Below are positions 51,771 to 61,949 of a DNA stretch of 64,000 bases, piece after piece. Made by a program: the position numbers and the translations under genes. Origin of the DNA: Blastocatellia bacterium (GTDB taxonomy: Bacteria; Acidobacteriota; Blastocatellia; Chloracidobacteriales; Chloracidobacteriaceae); the NCBI GenBank assembly GCA_019695185.1, contig JAIBAN010000017.1:34589-98588 (forward strand). Reading direction: 5' to 3'. How positions within the stretch are numbered: position 1 is the stretch's first letter; every line of letters starts with the position of its first letter. The notes beneath the pieces were generated by a model. That model made no database searches. It saw only the letters and a list, made by a program, of their open reading frames with translations, and was not told where the DNA came from.

Positions 51771-54296
51771 ATGACGATTTCAGAATCCAAAGAACTCTTT
51801 GCCGAAGTGGCCATCCCTGCCTATGTGCAACAAACCTATACCTACCGGATTCCAGGAGTGCTGACCCAATATGCCCAATGCGGTTGCCGGGTTGCGGTTC
51901 CTTTTGGAAAAGCTCTCCAGGTTGGTTTTGTGGTGGCGCTCCACGACACACTTGAAAGCGATATTCCGGCTGAAAAAATCAAGGATATTGAGGAATGGAT
52001 TGATGATGAGCCAGTGATTACCGAAGAATTGCTGGAACTGACCCATTGGGTGGCTGATTATTATTACGCTCCCTGGGGCGAGGTTCTGAAAGCAGCCTTG
52101 CCTTCGGGACTCAATGCCACCCCGCGCACCCGTTTGACTGTGACGGAATCAGGGCTTTCCGAACTTGAAACCCAAACCAATCCGCCGCACCTGACCAAGT
52201 GGCAGTTCCTCAAATTTGTGGTGGACGCCGGAGGAAGTGTCTTCACCGACCAGATTCCGGCAGCCGAATACAGCGAAGCCCGTGTCAAAGCCATTGCCCG
52301 CGAACTGGACCGGACCGGACATCTCAAAATCCAGCATGCCCTGGGTAAACAAAAGGTACAGGCCAAGCGGCAAAATGTGGTGCGACTGCTGCCCTCCACC
52401 GCAGGGACTGGTGGTGAGGTCAAAAAGCCAACCGAAACCCAAATGAAAGTTGTCCGCGCCCTGGAAGCCGACCCCAACCCGGTTCCGCTCACAACGCTCA
52501 CGCAAACCGCCGATGTCACGCCGGGCGTGATTCGAACGATGGCACAGAAAGGTCTGGTTGAAATCTTTACCCGTGAAATCCGGCGCGACCCTTTGGCCTA
52601 TCTGAAATCATTGCCCCGGCGGGATTCCGTCCAGCTTAACCAGGAGCAGGCCGCTGCGCTGGCCGCCATCACTGCTGCTTTTGCCAAAAATGAATATGCC
52701 TGTTTTCTGCTCCATGGCGTCACCGGTTCAGGAAAAACCGAAGTTTATCTGAATGCCATGCAGGCGGTTTTGGAGCAGGGCCGGTCGGCGCTCATGCTGG
52801 TGCCGGAAATCGGCCTCACGCCGATGTTTGCCCGGCGGCTGGCAGAGCGGTTCGGGGATTTGGTGGCCATTCTGCATTCATCGCTTTCCGATGGTGAGCG
52901 GCTGGATGAATGGGAACGCATCCGGGCGGGTGAGGCGCAGGTTGTGATTGGTACCCGTTCAGCCATTTTTGCACCGCTGGTCAATCTTGGGCTGATTGTG
53001 GTGGATGAAGAGCACGATACCTCGTACAAGCAGGCGGAAACGCCGCGCTACCACGGACGCGATACGGCGATTATGCGGGCACATCGGGCGAAATGTCCGA
53101 TTATTTTGGGCAGTGCCACTCCGGCGATTGAATCCGCTCAGAATGCCGTGAATGAAAAATACCGCAAACTGGAACTCACCGAACGCTTTGAGGGACGCGC
53201 CTTGCCAACCGTCGAAGTCGTGGACATGCGCGAAGTCTTCAAACGCCACGGCAAACAGCAACCGCTTTCCGATGAATTGTTGACGGCGCTCAAGGAAGCC
53301 AAAGAGCGGGGCGAGCAGACCATGATTTTGCTCAACCGGCGCGGGTTTTCGAGTTTTCTGCTCTGCCGCAGTTGCGGTGCCTCAGTCCAATGTCCGAATT
53401 GCGATGTGGCACTGACCTACCACAAAGCGGATTTGCGGCTGGTTTGCCACTACTGCAACCATCATGCACCGGTGCCAAAGCAGTGTCCGAATTGTCAGGG
53501 CAGCTATATTTATTATGTCGGCGAAGGAACCGAACAGCTTGAGGAACTGCTCAAAAATCAGTTTCCCGAATATCGGATTGCCCGCCTGGACCGCGACACA
53601 ACCCGGCGCAGGGGAGCTTTTGAACGGGTTCTGGGCGAATTTGCCTCCGGCGGATTGGATGTTCTGGTGGGAACCCAAATGATTGCCAAAGGCCATGATT
53701 TCCCCAACGTGACACTGGTCGGGGTGGTTTCAGTGGATGCAGGCTTGGGAATGCCTGATTTTCGGGCCTCTGAGCGAACCTTCCAACTCCTGGCTCAGGT
53801 GGCCGGACGCGCCGGGCGGGGCGAACTGCCGGGCAAAGTCATTTTGCAGACCTATCACCCGGAACACTATGCGCTCCAATGCGCCAAAAAACAGGACTAC
53901 CGCCGATTTTACGAACAGGAAATCCAGTTCCGCCGGGACTTGTACTATCCACCCTTTTCCGTGTTGGCCAACGTGATTATCCGCCACACCGATGCCACCC
54001 ATGCCGTTTCACTGGCGGAACAGATAGGGAAATTTTTGCGGGCGGCGGCTCAGGGGGATGCGTCAGTGCGGGTTCTGGGGCCGGCGTCGGCACCGCTGGC
54101 CAAGCTCAAAAATGAGTACCGGCACCAGATTCTGCTCAAATCCCGCAGCCGCCGAAAGTTGCGGGATGTGCTGGACCTGGCATTTTCCTATCTGGCAGAC
54201 GCCACAGCAGCCCGGACCGGAAAAGCCATCACGCCGGACCAAAACCCGGAACGGCGCTTTATTTCGGTCGAAATTGACCCGGTGGATTTGATGTAG
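51771..54296 (+). CDS. priA: Primosomal protein N' (PriA helicase)
   Basis: 841 residues. The N-terminal 3'-DNA-binding domain (AEVAIPAYVQQTYTYRIP), a winged helix, then helicase lobe 1 with Walker A GVTGSGKTEVY and DEEH box VVDEEHDTSYKQ. The zinc-binding insert carries eight Cys in paired CxxC (CRSCG, CPNC, CHYC, CPNC), and lobe 2 has GTQMIAKGHDFPNV and VAGRAGRGELPG. PriA restarts stalled replication forks. The ATG at 51771 has AAGGAAA upstream; a GTG at 51753 is in frame but lies over that site. The 3' end carries a TGAGGAC array. Confidence 0.97.
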   Translation: MTISESKELFAEVAIPAYVQQTYTYRIPGVLTQYAQCGCRVAVPFGKALQVGFVVALHDTLESDIPAEKIKDIEEWIDDEPVITEELLELTHWVADYYYAPWGEVLKAALPSGLNATPRTRLTVTESGLSELETQTNPPHLTKWQFLKFVVDAGGSVFTDQIPAAEYSEARVKAIARELDRTGHLKIQHALGKQKVQAKRQNVVRLLPSTAGTGGEVKKPTETQMKVVRALEADPNPVPLTTLTQTADVTPGVIRTMAQKGLVEIFTREIRRDPLAYLKSLPRRDSVQLNQEQAAALAAITAAFAKNEYACFLLHGVTGSGKTEVYLNAMQAVLEQGRSALMLVPEIGLTPMFARRLAERFGDLVAILHSSLSDGERLDEWERIRAGEAQVVIGTRSAIFAPLVNLGLIVVDEEHDTSYKQAETPRYHGRDTAIMRAHRAKCPIILGSATPAIESAQNAVNEKYRKLELTERFEGRALPTVEVVDMREVFKRHGKQQPLSDELLTALKEAKERGEQTMILLNRRGFSSFLLCRSCGASVQCPNCDVALTYHKADLRLVCHYCNHHAPVPKQCPNCQGSYIYYVGEGTEQLEELLKNQFPEYRIARLDRDTTRRRGAFERVLGEFASGGLDVLVGTQMIAKGHDFPNVTLVGVVSVDAGLGMPDFRASERTFQLLAQVAGRAGRGELPGKVILQTYHPEHYALQCAKKQDYRRFYEQEIQFRRDLYYPPFSVLANVIIRHTDATHAVSLAEQIGKFLRAAAQGDASVRVLGPASAPLAKLKNEYRHQILLKSRSRRKLRDVLDLAFSYLADATAARTGKAITPDQNPERRFISVEIDPVDLM

Positions 54297-54305
54297 GAAG
54301 AAGGA

Positions 54306-54479
54306 CTGAGGACTGAGGACTGAGGACTGAGCAAAAACCAATCCCGGATTCCAGGTGACCAGGGATTTCTTTAACGGCAACTGTCTTGTTGGAAAAACTC
54401 CGTCTTTTCTTCCGGCTTTGATTGGAAACTCAGTCCTCAGTCCTCAGTCCTCAGTCCTCAAAAATTGTCCTCAGTCCTG
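54306..54479. repeat. TGAGGAC arrays between priA and the Anbu gene
   Basis: Plus array 54309-54336 (TGAGGAC units) follows the priA stop. The inverted array (54479 down to 54429) follows the stop codon of the Anbu gene in its sense direction, with one AATTTT interruption. Confidence 0.9.
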
Positions 54480-54482
54480 TTG

Positions 54483-55220
54483 TTATCGGGCTGATGCTCC
54501 GGCCTTGGGAAAGAAAACACTGGTTAGGTCAGGCGGGGCTTCGGAAACCAGTTCGCTGAGGCGGCGGTGCCACCACTCTGACACCCGCAGCAGGTCCTGT
54601 TCGCCGAATCTGTGTTCGGAAAGGGTTCGGGTTTCGTTGCGAAAGACGGCCACGTCAATGGGAAAATCCACCTCGTTGACGCTGGTGCAGGTGGCGTCAA
54701 AAGCCAGAAAACCAATATTCAGCGCGGTTTCAAGGTTGGTCTGATACGTCAGGGTGCGGTCCAGCAGCGGTTTACCGTAAGAAGACCGGCCAATAATGCA
54801 ATAGGGTGTGTCGCGGGAAACTTCAATCCAGTTGGCCTGTGGATAGACCAGATAGAGTTTGTGGGAATCGTCGTTTTCAAACCGTCCGCCAATCAGAGTA
54901 TGAAGGTCAAAAAACATGCCGCTCCGGGAAAGCGCCGACTGGTCTTCGTCTGCAACCCGGCGGACCTGCTCGCAATAGGCATTGACGGCTTTGTAGAGCT
55001 TGTCAAACCCTCCACTTTTTTCCCGCATATATTCATCAAAGTACATCACGGTTTTATCGCGGGTGGAGCGCAGTCCCGAAGTCATCAAAAAAAGAGTATT
55101 TCCTTCGGAACCGTGCATCACCAGCTTGCGGGAGGAACTCAATTCGGTTCCGGAAGTGATGCGGGTGTCGGCAATTCCAATCAGTCCGTCTTCGACTGCA
55201 ATTCCAAGGCAAAAAGTCAT
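54483..55220 (-). CDS. Anbu-type proteasome-related peptidase
   Basis: 245 residues. The N-terminus MTFCLGIAVEDGLIGIADTR is that of Anbu (ancestral beta subunit) proteins: after removal of Met, Thr2 is the expected Ntn nucleophile, with Asp18 (IADTR) and Lys32 (SSRKLVMH) as the other active-site residues. The Ntn fold of the proteasome/HslV group is shown by LFLMTSGLRSTRD and IGRSSYGKPLLDR. It is the last gene of an operon with alpha-E and ATP-grasp proteins, the known Anbu neighbourhood thought to make and cleave a peptide-like tag. The Shine-Dalgarno-like GAGGA comes from the last unit of a heptamer array. Confidence 0.9.
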   Translation of the reverse strand: MTFCLGIAVEDGLIGIADTRITSGTELSSSRKLVMHGSEGNTLFLMTSGLRSTRDKTVMYFDEYMREKSGGFDKLYKAVNAYCEQVRRVADEDQSALSRSGMFFDLHTLIGGRFENDDSHKLYLVYPQANWIEVSRDTPYCIIGRSSYGKPLLDRTLTYQTNLETALNIGFLAFDATCTSVNEVDFPIDVAVFRNETRTLSEHRFGEQDLLRVSEWWHRRLSELVSEAPPDLTSVFFPKAGASAR

Positions 55221-55231
55221 CGGGGGGAATC

Positions 55232-55249
55232 CTCAAAACTCAAAACTCA
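55232..55249 (-). repeat. TGAGTTT heptamers inside the Anbu operon
   Basis: On the minus strand the stop TGA of the alpha-E gene starts TGAGTTT, TGAGTTT, TGAGGAT. The last unit supplies a GAGGA about nine bases before the Anbu start, so a repeat unit may double as ribosome site. Confidence 0.75.
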
Positions 55250-56215
55250 CTGCTGCTGCGCGGCCTTGCTCAGTGGGCGCAACGCAAAAAAGGTTTCGAA
55301 AATACTGTCACCAACCTGGTTCAAATCGGCCTGGAAGCGGTCCAGATATTCATGCAGACCGGCTTCGATGATTTCGTCAATGGTGGTGTAATCAAGCTCT
55401 GAACGCAAGCGCCCCAGCTTACGTTCGGCGGGGTTGGTATACATGCCGGGCGGAGAACCGGAAATGGCCCGCAGGGATTCTTCACACCGAAACAGGCAAA
55501 ACCGGATGGCGCGCGGGAATTCACGGTCCAGAATCAAAAATTCGGCAATATCATTGGGAGCAATCCGGCCATAGCGTTTGCGATACATTTCCAAGGCGCT
55601 GGCGGATTTCAGCAGCGCCGACCATTGCACATCATCCAGGGCCGTTCCGACATCGGTCAACCGGGGCAGCAGGATAAAGTATTTTACATCCAGAATGCGC
55701 GAGGTTTTGTCTGCCCGCTCCTGCAAGCGCCCCAGCCGGTTGAAGTGCCACGCCTCACCGTGCGACATGGTGGCATCGGTCACGCCCACAAATAAATGGC
55801 TGGCCATTTTCACCCTGGTGAAAAACGAGTTGAGGTCGAGCTTTTTTGAATCTGCCGCTGCTGCCTTGACCATCAGGTAAAAGGAATTGAGTTGTTCCCA
55901 CATCTCTGACGAAATCACCGACCGGACTGACCGGGCATTTTCCCTGGCCGACTGTAAACACGAGACAATCGAATTGGGATTGCGTTCTTCAAAGGTCAAA
56001 AAATAAATGACATTTTCCTGGGTCGGTTCAAATCCCAATTGGGTAAAGGATTGGAAATCGCCTGATGTATCCACAATCGGTCGCCATTGGTCCACCTGTT
56101 CCTGCGGCAGGTCCAGCATGAGGTTCAGGTTGACATCCACAAAACGGGCCACGTTTTCCGCCCGCTCAATGGAGCGGCTCATCCAGTAAATCGAATTGGC
56201 AACTCGGCTCAACAT
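55247..56215 (-). CDS. Alpha-E domain protein (DUF403)
   Basis: 322 residues, all-helical. The start MLSRVANSIYWMSRSIERAENVARFVDVNLNL is the classic alpha-E N-terminus; WHFNRLGRLQERADKTSRILD and the C-terminal EYLDRFQADLNQVGDSIFETFF also fit. The family occurs next to circularly permuted ATP-grasp enzymes, transglutaminase-like peptidases and Anbu, and is thought to be part of a peptide-ligation system, but no reaction is proven. GGAGGAG lies ten bases before the ATG. Confidence 0.92.
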   Translation of the reverse strand: MLSRVANSIYWMSRSIERAENVARFVDVNLNLMLDLPQEQVDQWRPIVDTSGDFQSFTQLGFEPTQENVIYFLTFEERNPNSIVSCLQSARENARSVRSVISSEMWEQLNSFYLMVKAAAADSKKLDLNSFFTRVKMASHLFVGVTDATMSHGEAWHFNRLGRLQERADKTSRILDVKYFILLPRLTDVGTALDDVQWSALLKSASALEMYRKRYGRIAPNDIAEFLILDREFPRAIRFCLFRCEESLRAISGSPPGMYTNPAERKLGRLRSELDYTTIDEIIEAGLHEYLDRFQADLNQVGDSIFETFFALRPLSKAAQQQ

Positions 56216-56237
56216 GTTTGAAAACTCCTCCGTCGTT

Positions 56238-56382
56238 TTCAGGGTTCAGGGTTCAGGGTCCAGGGTTCAGGGTTTTGAAACTCATTCTTTGATTGGGAAT
56301 TGGTTCACTTATATCAAAACTCAAAACTCAAAACTCAAAACTCGAAAAACCCTGGACCCTGAACCCTGAACCCTGGACCCTA
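56238..56382. repeat. CAGGGTT and TGAGTTT arrays in the ATP-grasp/alpha-E gap
   Basis: CAGGGTT/CAGGGTC units at 56240-56275 (plus orientation) and, inverted, at 56382 down to about 56348, starting at the TAG stop of the ATP-grasp gene. Between them TGAGTTT units read on the minus strand (56342 down to 56314). Two heptamer types thus share one spacer. Confidence 0.85.
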
Positions 56383-57813
56383 CTCAGAAAGCACCCACGT
56401 ATCTTTGCTTCCGCCGCCCTGCGACGAATTGACCACCAAGGAGCCTTTTTTGAGAGCCACACGGGTCAGACCGCCGGGCAGTACATAAATCTCTTCGCCA
56501 TAAAGGATATAAGGCCGCAAGTCAACGTGCCGCCCTTCCAGGTGATTGCCCACCAGTGTTGGGACCCGTGACAGATTCAGTGTCGGCTGGGCGATATAGT
56601 CACGCGGATTGGCTTTGATGGCGGCGGCAAACGCTTCGCGTTCCGCCTGACTGGAGCAGGGACCGACCAGCATGCCGTACCCGCCCGAACCATTTGCCGT
56701 CTTGACCACCAGTTTGTCGAGGTTTTCCAGCACGTGCTGCAATTCATTGGCTTCGCCGCAAAGGTAGGTCGGCACATTGGGCAGGATTGGGTCTTCGCCC
56801 AGATAGTATTTGATGATTTTCGGCACGTAGGCGTAAATCACCTTGTCGTCCGCCACACCGGTTCCCGGCGCATTGGCCAGCGCCACCCGTCCGGCGCGAT
56901 AGACTTCCAGCAATCCCGGCACGCCCAGCATCGAATCGGGCCGGAAAGCGTTCGGGTCCAGAAAATCGTCGTCAATCCGCCGGTAAATCACGTCCACCCG
57001 CTGAAAGCCTTTGGTGGTTCGCATGAGAACGAAATTGTCCTCCACCACCAAATCACGGCCTTCGACCAATTGGACGCCCATTTGCTGGGCCAGGAAGGAA
57101 TGTTCGAAATAGGCCGAGTTATAGACGCCGGGGGTCAGCAGCACGACTGTCGGGTCGGTCACATTGGCCGGGGCCAGCCGTTCCAGGGTTTCCAGCAGCT
57201 TGCTTGGATAGGTGTTGACCGGACACACCCGCGAATCCTCAAACACATGCGGGAAGGTCCGTTTCATCACAACCCGGTTTTCCAGCACATAGGATACTCC
57301 CGACGGACAGCGCAGATTGTCCTCCAGCACATAAAAACAGCCGTCGCCATCCCGCACCAGGTCGGTTCCGGTGATGTGGCACCAAACGCCGCGCGGCGGT
57401 TTCAACCCGATGCAGGGGCGCAGAAAGCACTTGCTGGAGGCAATTACATGTTCTGGCACCACGCCGTCGCGGATGATTTTCTGGTCGTGGTAAATGTCGT
57501 TGATAAACAGGTTGAGCGCATAAATCCGCTGCTTGAGCCCCTGCTCAATCGGGGTCCATTCGTGGGCTTCGACGATGCGCGGAATGATGTCAAACGGGAA
57601 AATCTTTTCGATTCCCGCCGAATCACCATATACATTAAAGGTGATGCCAAGCTGGAGGAGCGCTGCCTCGGCTGCTTTTTGCCGTTGCAAAATCTCTTCT
57701 TCCGGAATGGTTTCCAGCCTTTGCGCCAGCACGCTGGTGCCGGTCCGAGGCCGTCCATTCGCATGAAACATCTCGTCGTAAAACCCATCGGTTTCGTAGG
57801 CTTCGAATTTCAT
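56380..57813 (-). CDS. Circularly permuted type 2 ATP-grasp protein
   Basis: 477 residues, first gene of the Anbu operon. Family marks: [36 protein letters not shown] (N-terminal block), [38 protein letters not shown], and [15 protein letters not shown], which is the permuted ATP-binding loop. Such enzymes are predicted amide ligases, forming peptide-like bonds with ATP. A transglutaminase-like gene often seen in this neighbourhood is not present within view; upstream lies a divergent NHL gene. Confidence 0.93.
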   Translation of the reverse strand: MKFEAYETDGFYDEMFHANGRPRTGTSVLAQRLETIPEEEILQRQKAAEAALLQLGITFNVYGDSAGIEKIFPFDIIPRIVEAHEWTPIEQGLKQRIYALNLFINDIYHDQKIIRDGVVPEHVIASSKCFLRPCIGLKPPRGVWCHITGTDLVRDGDGCFYVLEDNLRCPSGVSYVLENRVVMKRTFPHVFEDSRVCPVNTYPSKLLETLERLAPANVTDPTVVLLTPGVYNSAYFEHSFLAQQMGVQLVEGRDLVVEDNFVLMRTTKGFQRVDVIYRRIDDDFLDPNAFRPDSMLGVPGLLEVYRAGRVALANAPGTGVADDKVIYAYVPKIIKYYLGEDPILPNVPTYLCGEANELQHVLENLDKLVVKTANGSGGYGMLVGPCSSQAEREAFAAAIKANPRDYIAQPTLNLSRVPTLVGNHLEGRHVDLRPYILYGEEIYVLPGGLTRVALKKGSLVVNSSQGGGSKDTWVLSE

Positions 57814-58120
57814 ACGCTGTGACCTGAATTGTTTGAAAATGGGAAGGCAGTGAGATGGGGGCTAATGCTAGCGGCTTGGCTTGGAAAAAGAAAGACCTTT
57901 GGTATGCCCTTCCGGAAACCAAATTCAATCTGACTGCCGTAGCCATCACCATTCAACGGTTTATCCCCAGGCTGGCCCTGTTGCCAAATACTTTCATGAC
58001 AATTTTTTCAAACCGAATCCGCGTTCATCATCAGGGACTCGCACAGCCCAGGACTCTGAACCCCATGCCCGGCACGGCAGCATGGGTTTCTGCGCAAAAA
58101 TTTTGAGGAATGTAGGTTTT
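57814..58120. other. Divergent spacer between ATP-grasp and NHL genes
   Basis: 307 bases. It must hold promoters for both directions. An open frame runs through it on the plus strand in phase with the NHL gene, but the composition and lack of a signal peptide argue against coding. GAGGAA at 58105-58110 may be the ribosome site of the NHL gene. Confidence 0.4.
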
Positions 58121-61100
58121 ATGAAGTGTCAAAGGATTCATCGAGGCACACGCGGGGCGGTGTGTTTGGGGGTGGGAATGCTTGTAGTTCTGGGGCAATT
58201 ATCCGTTTTTTATAGGGTGTCGGCTGCTCGAACGGCAATAGCCTTCAGCACCAGATATCAAGGGCAAACCAGTTCACATTTGGCAATCAAACAAAAAAAC
58301 CCGGTTGCCAACGAAGGCAGCCAAATTTCATTGACTGCGCTGGAATCAAATGGCCAACCCGCAACTGGAGTGATCTGGAGTTCCGGAAGCCCGGAAATTG
58401 CCCAGGTGGACCCCCAAACCGGAGTGGTCCGAGGGGTACAACAGGGCTATGCGACGTTGACCGTGGCAAAGGATGGTGCGAGTGCTTCGGTTTTTGTGAC
58501 GGTCGTGCGCGTTCGAAAAGGAAACGGGGAAAAAGTTCCAGGGGACACCAAAGTTGACCCAAATGGGCAGGTGTACCTATCAAATCCGACCCAAAACGTC
58601 ATTCTCAAAGCCACCGAAGTTCTGACTTCGGCGACCACGGTTTGGGCCGGACGTTCGGGGGTGCGGGGACTCCTCAACGCCACCCCCGGACAGTCCCTCT
58701 TTGCCGGACCAACCGCAATTGCCATTGATAACCGGCCCCGCGGAGGGGTTCTGGTGGCAGATACCCTCAACCATTGCGTCCGCAAAATCGGATTTTCCAA
58801 TCAGGTTGAAACCCTGCTTGGAACCGGGGCACCGGGCATAACCCCGTTTTCCCAGGCTGGAACAGCGGCTTTTGAAAAAATCCGGCTGCACAGCCCGCAC
58901 GGGATTGCAGTGGCAAGTGGCGGAAATCTGTTTGTTGCCGACACGGATAATCATGCGGTGTACTATGTGGACCAGGCGACGCGACAGGTTCAGCTTTTGG
59001 CAGGACAGCCGGGTGAAGCCGGTCGCCAGGACGGTGGTGGACAACAGGCCCGGTTTTTCCATCCTGCCGGGCTGACGCTTGATACCAGTGGAAAAGTGTT
59101 GGCTGTGGCAGACCGGGGGAATAACCAGGTTCGCCTCTTGGAGCTGACCAAAGCCGCAGATGGCAAAATTGCCTGCACGGTAACCACGATTAGCACAACC
59201 GCAGCCACACAGGCCAGTCGTGAACCAATTGCTTTTTCCAATCCTGAGTCCGTGAGTTTTGACTCGATTGGGAATTTAAGCGTAGTGGATGCAACCGGTG
59301 TTTTTGTCGTCACCCAGCCACTTGGCCTATCGCCGCAAAAGATTGACTTGGCCCAACCCAATGTCAGTTTTGCCCAACCGGTCAGTGTCACGGTACGGGG
59401 GACGGAAACCTTTGTGCTGGATGCCGCCAGCGCGGAGGCTGACACTGCCTTAAATGTGGTCACGGTTGGTGCGCCGGACATCACCAGCCTCAGCCGCGAT
59501 GTTGTCCGAGCGGTTGGAGGGGAAGATGTTACTGTCCTTGGCAAAAATTTTGCCCCGGACTCGCTTGTCACCCTGGGTGATGCGGTGGTTGAGAATTTGA
59601 CCGTGGTCAGTGCGACGGAATTACGGTTTCGGGTTCCCAAACAGCGCGCCTATGGTGACCGCACCGTGTCAATTCAAACACGGGGTGGTTTGGCCCAGAA
59701 AGCAATTGCGATCATTCCAAAACCATTTTCAGAGTTAGCCGTTGGTGAGGTCACCACGATTGCGGGTGGTCTAGCCGATGTGGGAGATGGAAAACCAGCC
59801 ACAGAGTCATATTTGGGTTATTTGACGGGCCTTGTGGTGGATGGTTCCGGCAATCTTTCGATGGCTGACGCCAACCGTATTCGCCGGGTTTCGGCTGAGA
59901 CCCAAGTCGTGACAACCGTTGCCGGTTCCGGCAGGGATGGGGTTAGTGCTGACGGAATGCTGGGAGTAACTGCCGATTTGAAACCTGTTCGACTTGCCCA
60001 GGACGGAGCTGGAAATTATTACTTTATTGATGGCAATCGGATTCGACGGTTGGACGCCATTACCGGGCGGCTTTCAACTGTCGCTGGAAACGGATTGACC
60101 AAATATAAAGGAGATGGAGTGCGGGCCACGAAAACAGGTCTGGCTCCAAACAGTCTCACTTTTGATACCCAAGGAAATTTGTTTCTTACTGACTACAAAA
60201 ACAATCAAATTCGCCGGGTTGATGCGAAAACCAACACTATCTCCACCATTGCTGGGAATGGTACACAAGGTTTCAACGGTGACAGTGGTCAGGCTACTCA
60301 AGTGGCATTAAATAACCCGCAAGGGTTGGCCGTTGATGCGCTGGGAAATCTCTTTTTTAGTGACAGTGGCAATCAGCGGATTCGGCGGGTGGATGCCCGG
60401 ACTGGGATGCTGAGCACTATTGCCGGAAAAGGGGTCCCCAATGTGCAGGGTCAAATCAATGGCGGCTATAGCGGAGACACCGGGCCGGCATCCCAGGCAG
60501 AACTCAACAACCCTGGTTCCCTTGCTTTTGATGCGCAGGGAAATCTGTATGTCGCGGATGTTGGCAATTTCCGTATCCGCCGGATAGGCCGAGAAACGGG
60601 CTTGATTGCCACGGTGGTTGGAATTGGGCCAATCGCACCATTTCAAGGTGGATTTCGAGGTGATGGTGGTCCGGCCACTGAAGCACAACTTTCTGTGGTG
60701 GAACACATAACTCTGGATGGGCTGGGAAATTTATACATTGGTGACAGTGGGAATTACCGGGTTCGGCAGGTGGATGCCCGGACCGGTATCATTACAACGA
60801 TTGTTGGTGCTGGTAAGTTGAGCGTCAAAGACGGTACGCGAGCAACCAGTACCTTTTTCCTCAGTCCCAACGGAATTGCGCTGGACTCAAAAGGGAATAT
60901 CCTGGTTTGTGATTCATTCGGACACCGCGTATACCGCATAGATGGTCAGACCTGGCTGGTTTCGAATTATGCAGGCAACGGGAATGGTGGCCCTGGCGGT
61001 GGTGATGGAGGTCCAGCCACCAGTGGCGTGATTCGTGAAGCACGTCAAATAACCCTGGATACAAAGGATAATTTGTTCATAACAGATACGGCTGATAGCC

Positions 61101-61831
61101 GCATTCGTCAGGTAGATGCAGCCACGGGAGTCATTGCGACCGTAGCAGGGACCGGACGCCAGGGATTTTTCGGTGACGGCGGGCTGGCGTCAAATGCAGG
61201 GTTGAGCGGCCCTTTTGACAGTTTGATGGACAAAGACGGCAACCTCCTGATAGCAGACTCTTTCAATAACCGAGTGCGTCGGGTGGACGGTCAAACCAAC
61301 CTGATTTCTACTTTGATTACACCAGAAGCCATCAATCAATCGGATGTTCTCGTTGGAGGCAGGTTTTTTCCCATCTCGCTGGTTTTGGATAAAAACGGGG
61401 TCCTTTTCATTTCGGACAACAATCGCATTCGCCGATACGACCCGGTTTCCAAAATCATAAAAACCATTGCTGGTGGAGATGAAATCGGATTTGCTGGCGA
61501 TGGTGGACCGGCGAGCAAAGCACTGTTGGGGTTTCCTGAACATCTGTGTCTTGATGGTGCCGGCAATCTGTTTTTCTCGGACAGCCGGAACGGTGTCATT
61601 CGAAAAATTGACGCCCAAACTGGCATTATTTCAACAGTGGCGGGAAATCCATCGGGGCCAAAAACCGACCTGAATGGGGATGGAGGCCCGGCCCGCAATG
61701 CGGTGGTTTCACCCCGCGGAATGGCGTTTGACAGAGCCGGGAACCTGTTGTTTTCCGATGGCGGCGGCAGTGTCCGGATTGTCAAAGGAATCGCCGTTCC
61801 CGGACTGCCGGGAGTTGGTCCAAATCGGTAA
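58121..61831 (+). CDS. Large secreted NHL-repeat protein with Big and IPT domains
   Basis: 1236 residues. After a signal-anchor (CLGVGMLVVLGQLSVFYRVSA) come a Big_2-type domain (about 60-135; VIWSSGSPEIAQVDPQTGVV), a first set of NHL-like repeats, an IPT/TIG domain (about 460-540; VRAVGGEDVTVLGKNFAPDS) and a long array of at least ten NHL repeats (GDGGPAxxAxL, LDxxGNLFxxDxxNxRIRRVD, TGxISTVAG). These form propellers used for binding in the periplasm or on the surface. No catalytic domain. The ATG at 58121 directly precedes the signal-anchor; the frame is open upstream to 57881. Confidence 0.88.
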   Translation: MKCQRIHRGTRGAVCLGVGMLVVLGQLSVFYRVSAARTAIAFSTRYQGQTSSHLAIKQKNPVANEGSQISLTALESNGQPATGVIWSSGSPEIAQVDPQTGVVRGVQQGYATLTVAKDGASASVFVTVVRVRKGNGEKVPGDTKVDPNGQVYLSNPTQNVILKATEVLTSATTVWAGRSGVRGLLNATPGQSLFAGPTAIAIDNRPRGGVLVADTLNHCVRKIGFSNQVETLLGTGAPGITPFSQAGTAAFEKIRLHSPHGIAVASGGNLFVADTDNHAVYYVDQATRQVQLLAGQPGEAGRQDGGGQQARFFHPAGLTLDTSGKVLAVADRGNNQVRLLELTKAADGKIACTVTTISTTAATQASREPIAFSNPESVSFDSIGNLSVVDATGVFVVTQPLGLSPQKIDLAQPNVSFAQPVSVTVRGTETFVLDAASAEADTALNVVTVGAPDITSLSRDVVRAVGGEDVTVLGKNFAPDSLVTLGDAVVENLTVVSATELRFRVPKQRAYGDRTVSIQTRGGLAQKAIAIIPKPFSELAVGEVTTIAGGLADVGDGKPATESYLGYLTGLVVDGSGNLSMADANRIRRVSAETQVVTTVAGSGRDGVSADGMLGVTADLKPVRLAQDGAGNYYFIDGNRIRRLDAITGRLSTVAGNGLTKYKGDGVRATKTGLAPNSLTFDTQGNLFLTDYKNNQIRRVDAKTNTISTIAGNGTQGFNGDSGQATQVALNNPQGLAVDALGNLFFSDSGNQRIRRVDARTGMLSTIAGKGVPNVQGQINGGYSGDTGPASQAELNNPGSLAFDAQGNLYVADVGNFRIRRIGRETGLIATVVGIGPIAPFQGGFRGDGGPATEAQLSVVEHITLDGLGNLYIGDSGNYRVRQVDARTGIITTIVGAGKLSVKDGTRATSTFFLSPNGIALDSKGNILVCDSFGHRVYRIDGQTWLVSNYAGNGNGGPGGGDGGPATSGVIREARQITLDTKDNLFITDTADSRIRQVDAATGVIATVAGTGRQGFFGDGGLASNAGLSGPFDSLMDKDGNLLIADSFNNRVRRVDGQTNLISTLITPEAINQSDVLVGGRFFPISLVLDKNGVLFISDNNRIRRYDPVSKIIKTIAGGDEIGFAGDGGPASKALLGFPEHLCLDGAGNLFFSDSRNGVIRKIDAQTGIISTVAGNPSGPKTDLNGDGGPARNAVVSPRGMAFDRAGNLLFSDGGGSVRIVKGIAVPGLPGVGPNR

Positions 61832-61949
61832 ACAGCTTTCGGAAAAGGTTCGGAGCCCGACAGATGGCTTTGAACCTTTTCCGAAATCCTCGTTTTCCGG
61901 TTCGTCTTCAGATGCCTGGAACAGCACACCACTACGGATGAAAATTGGC

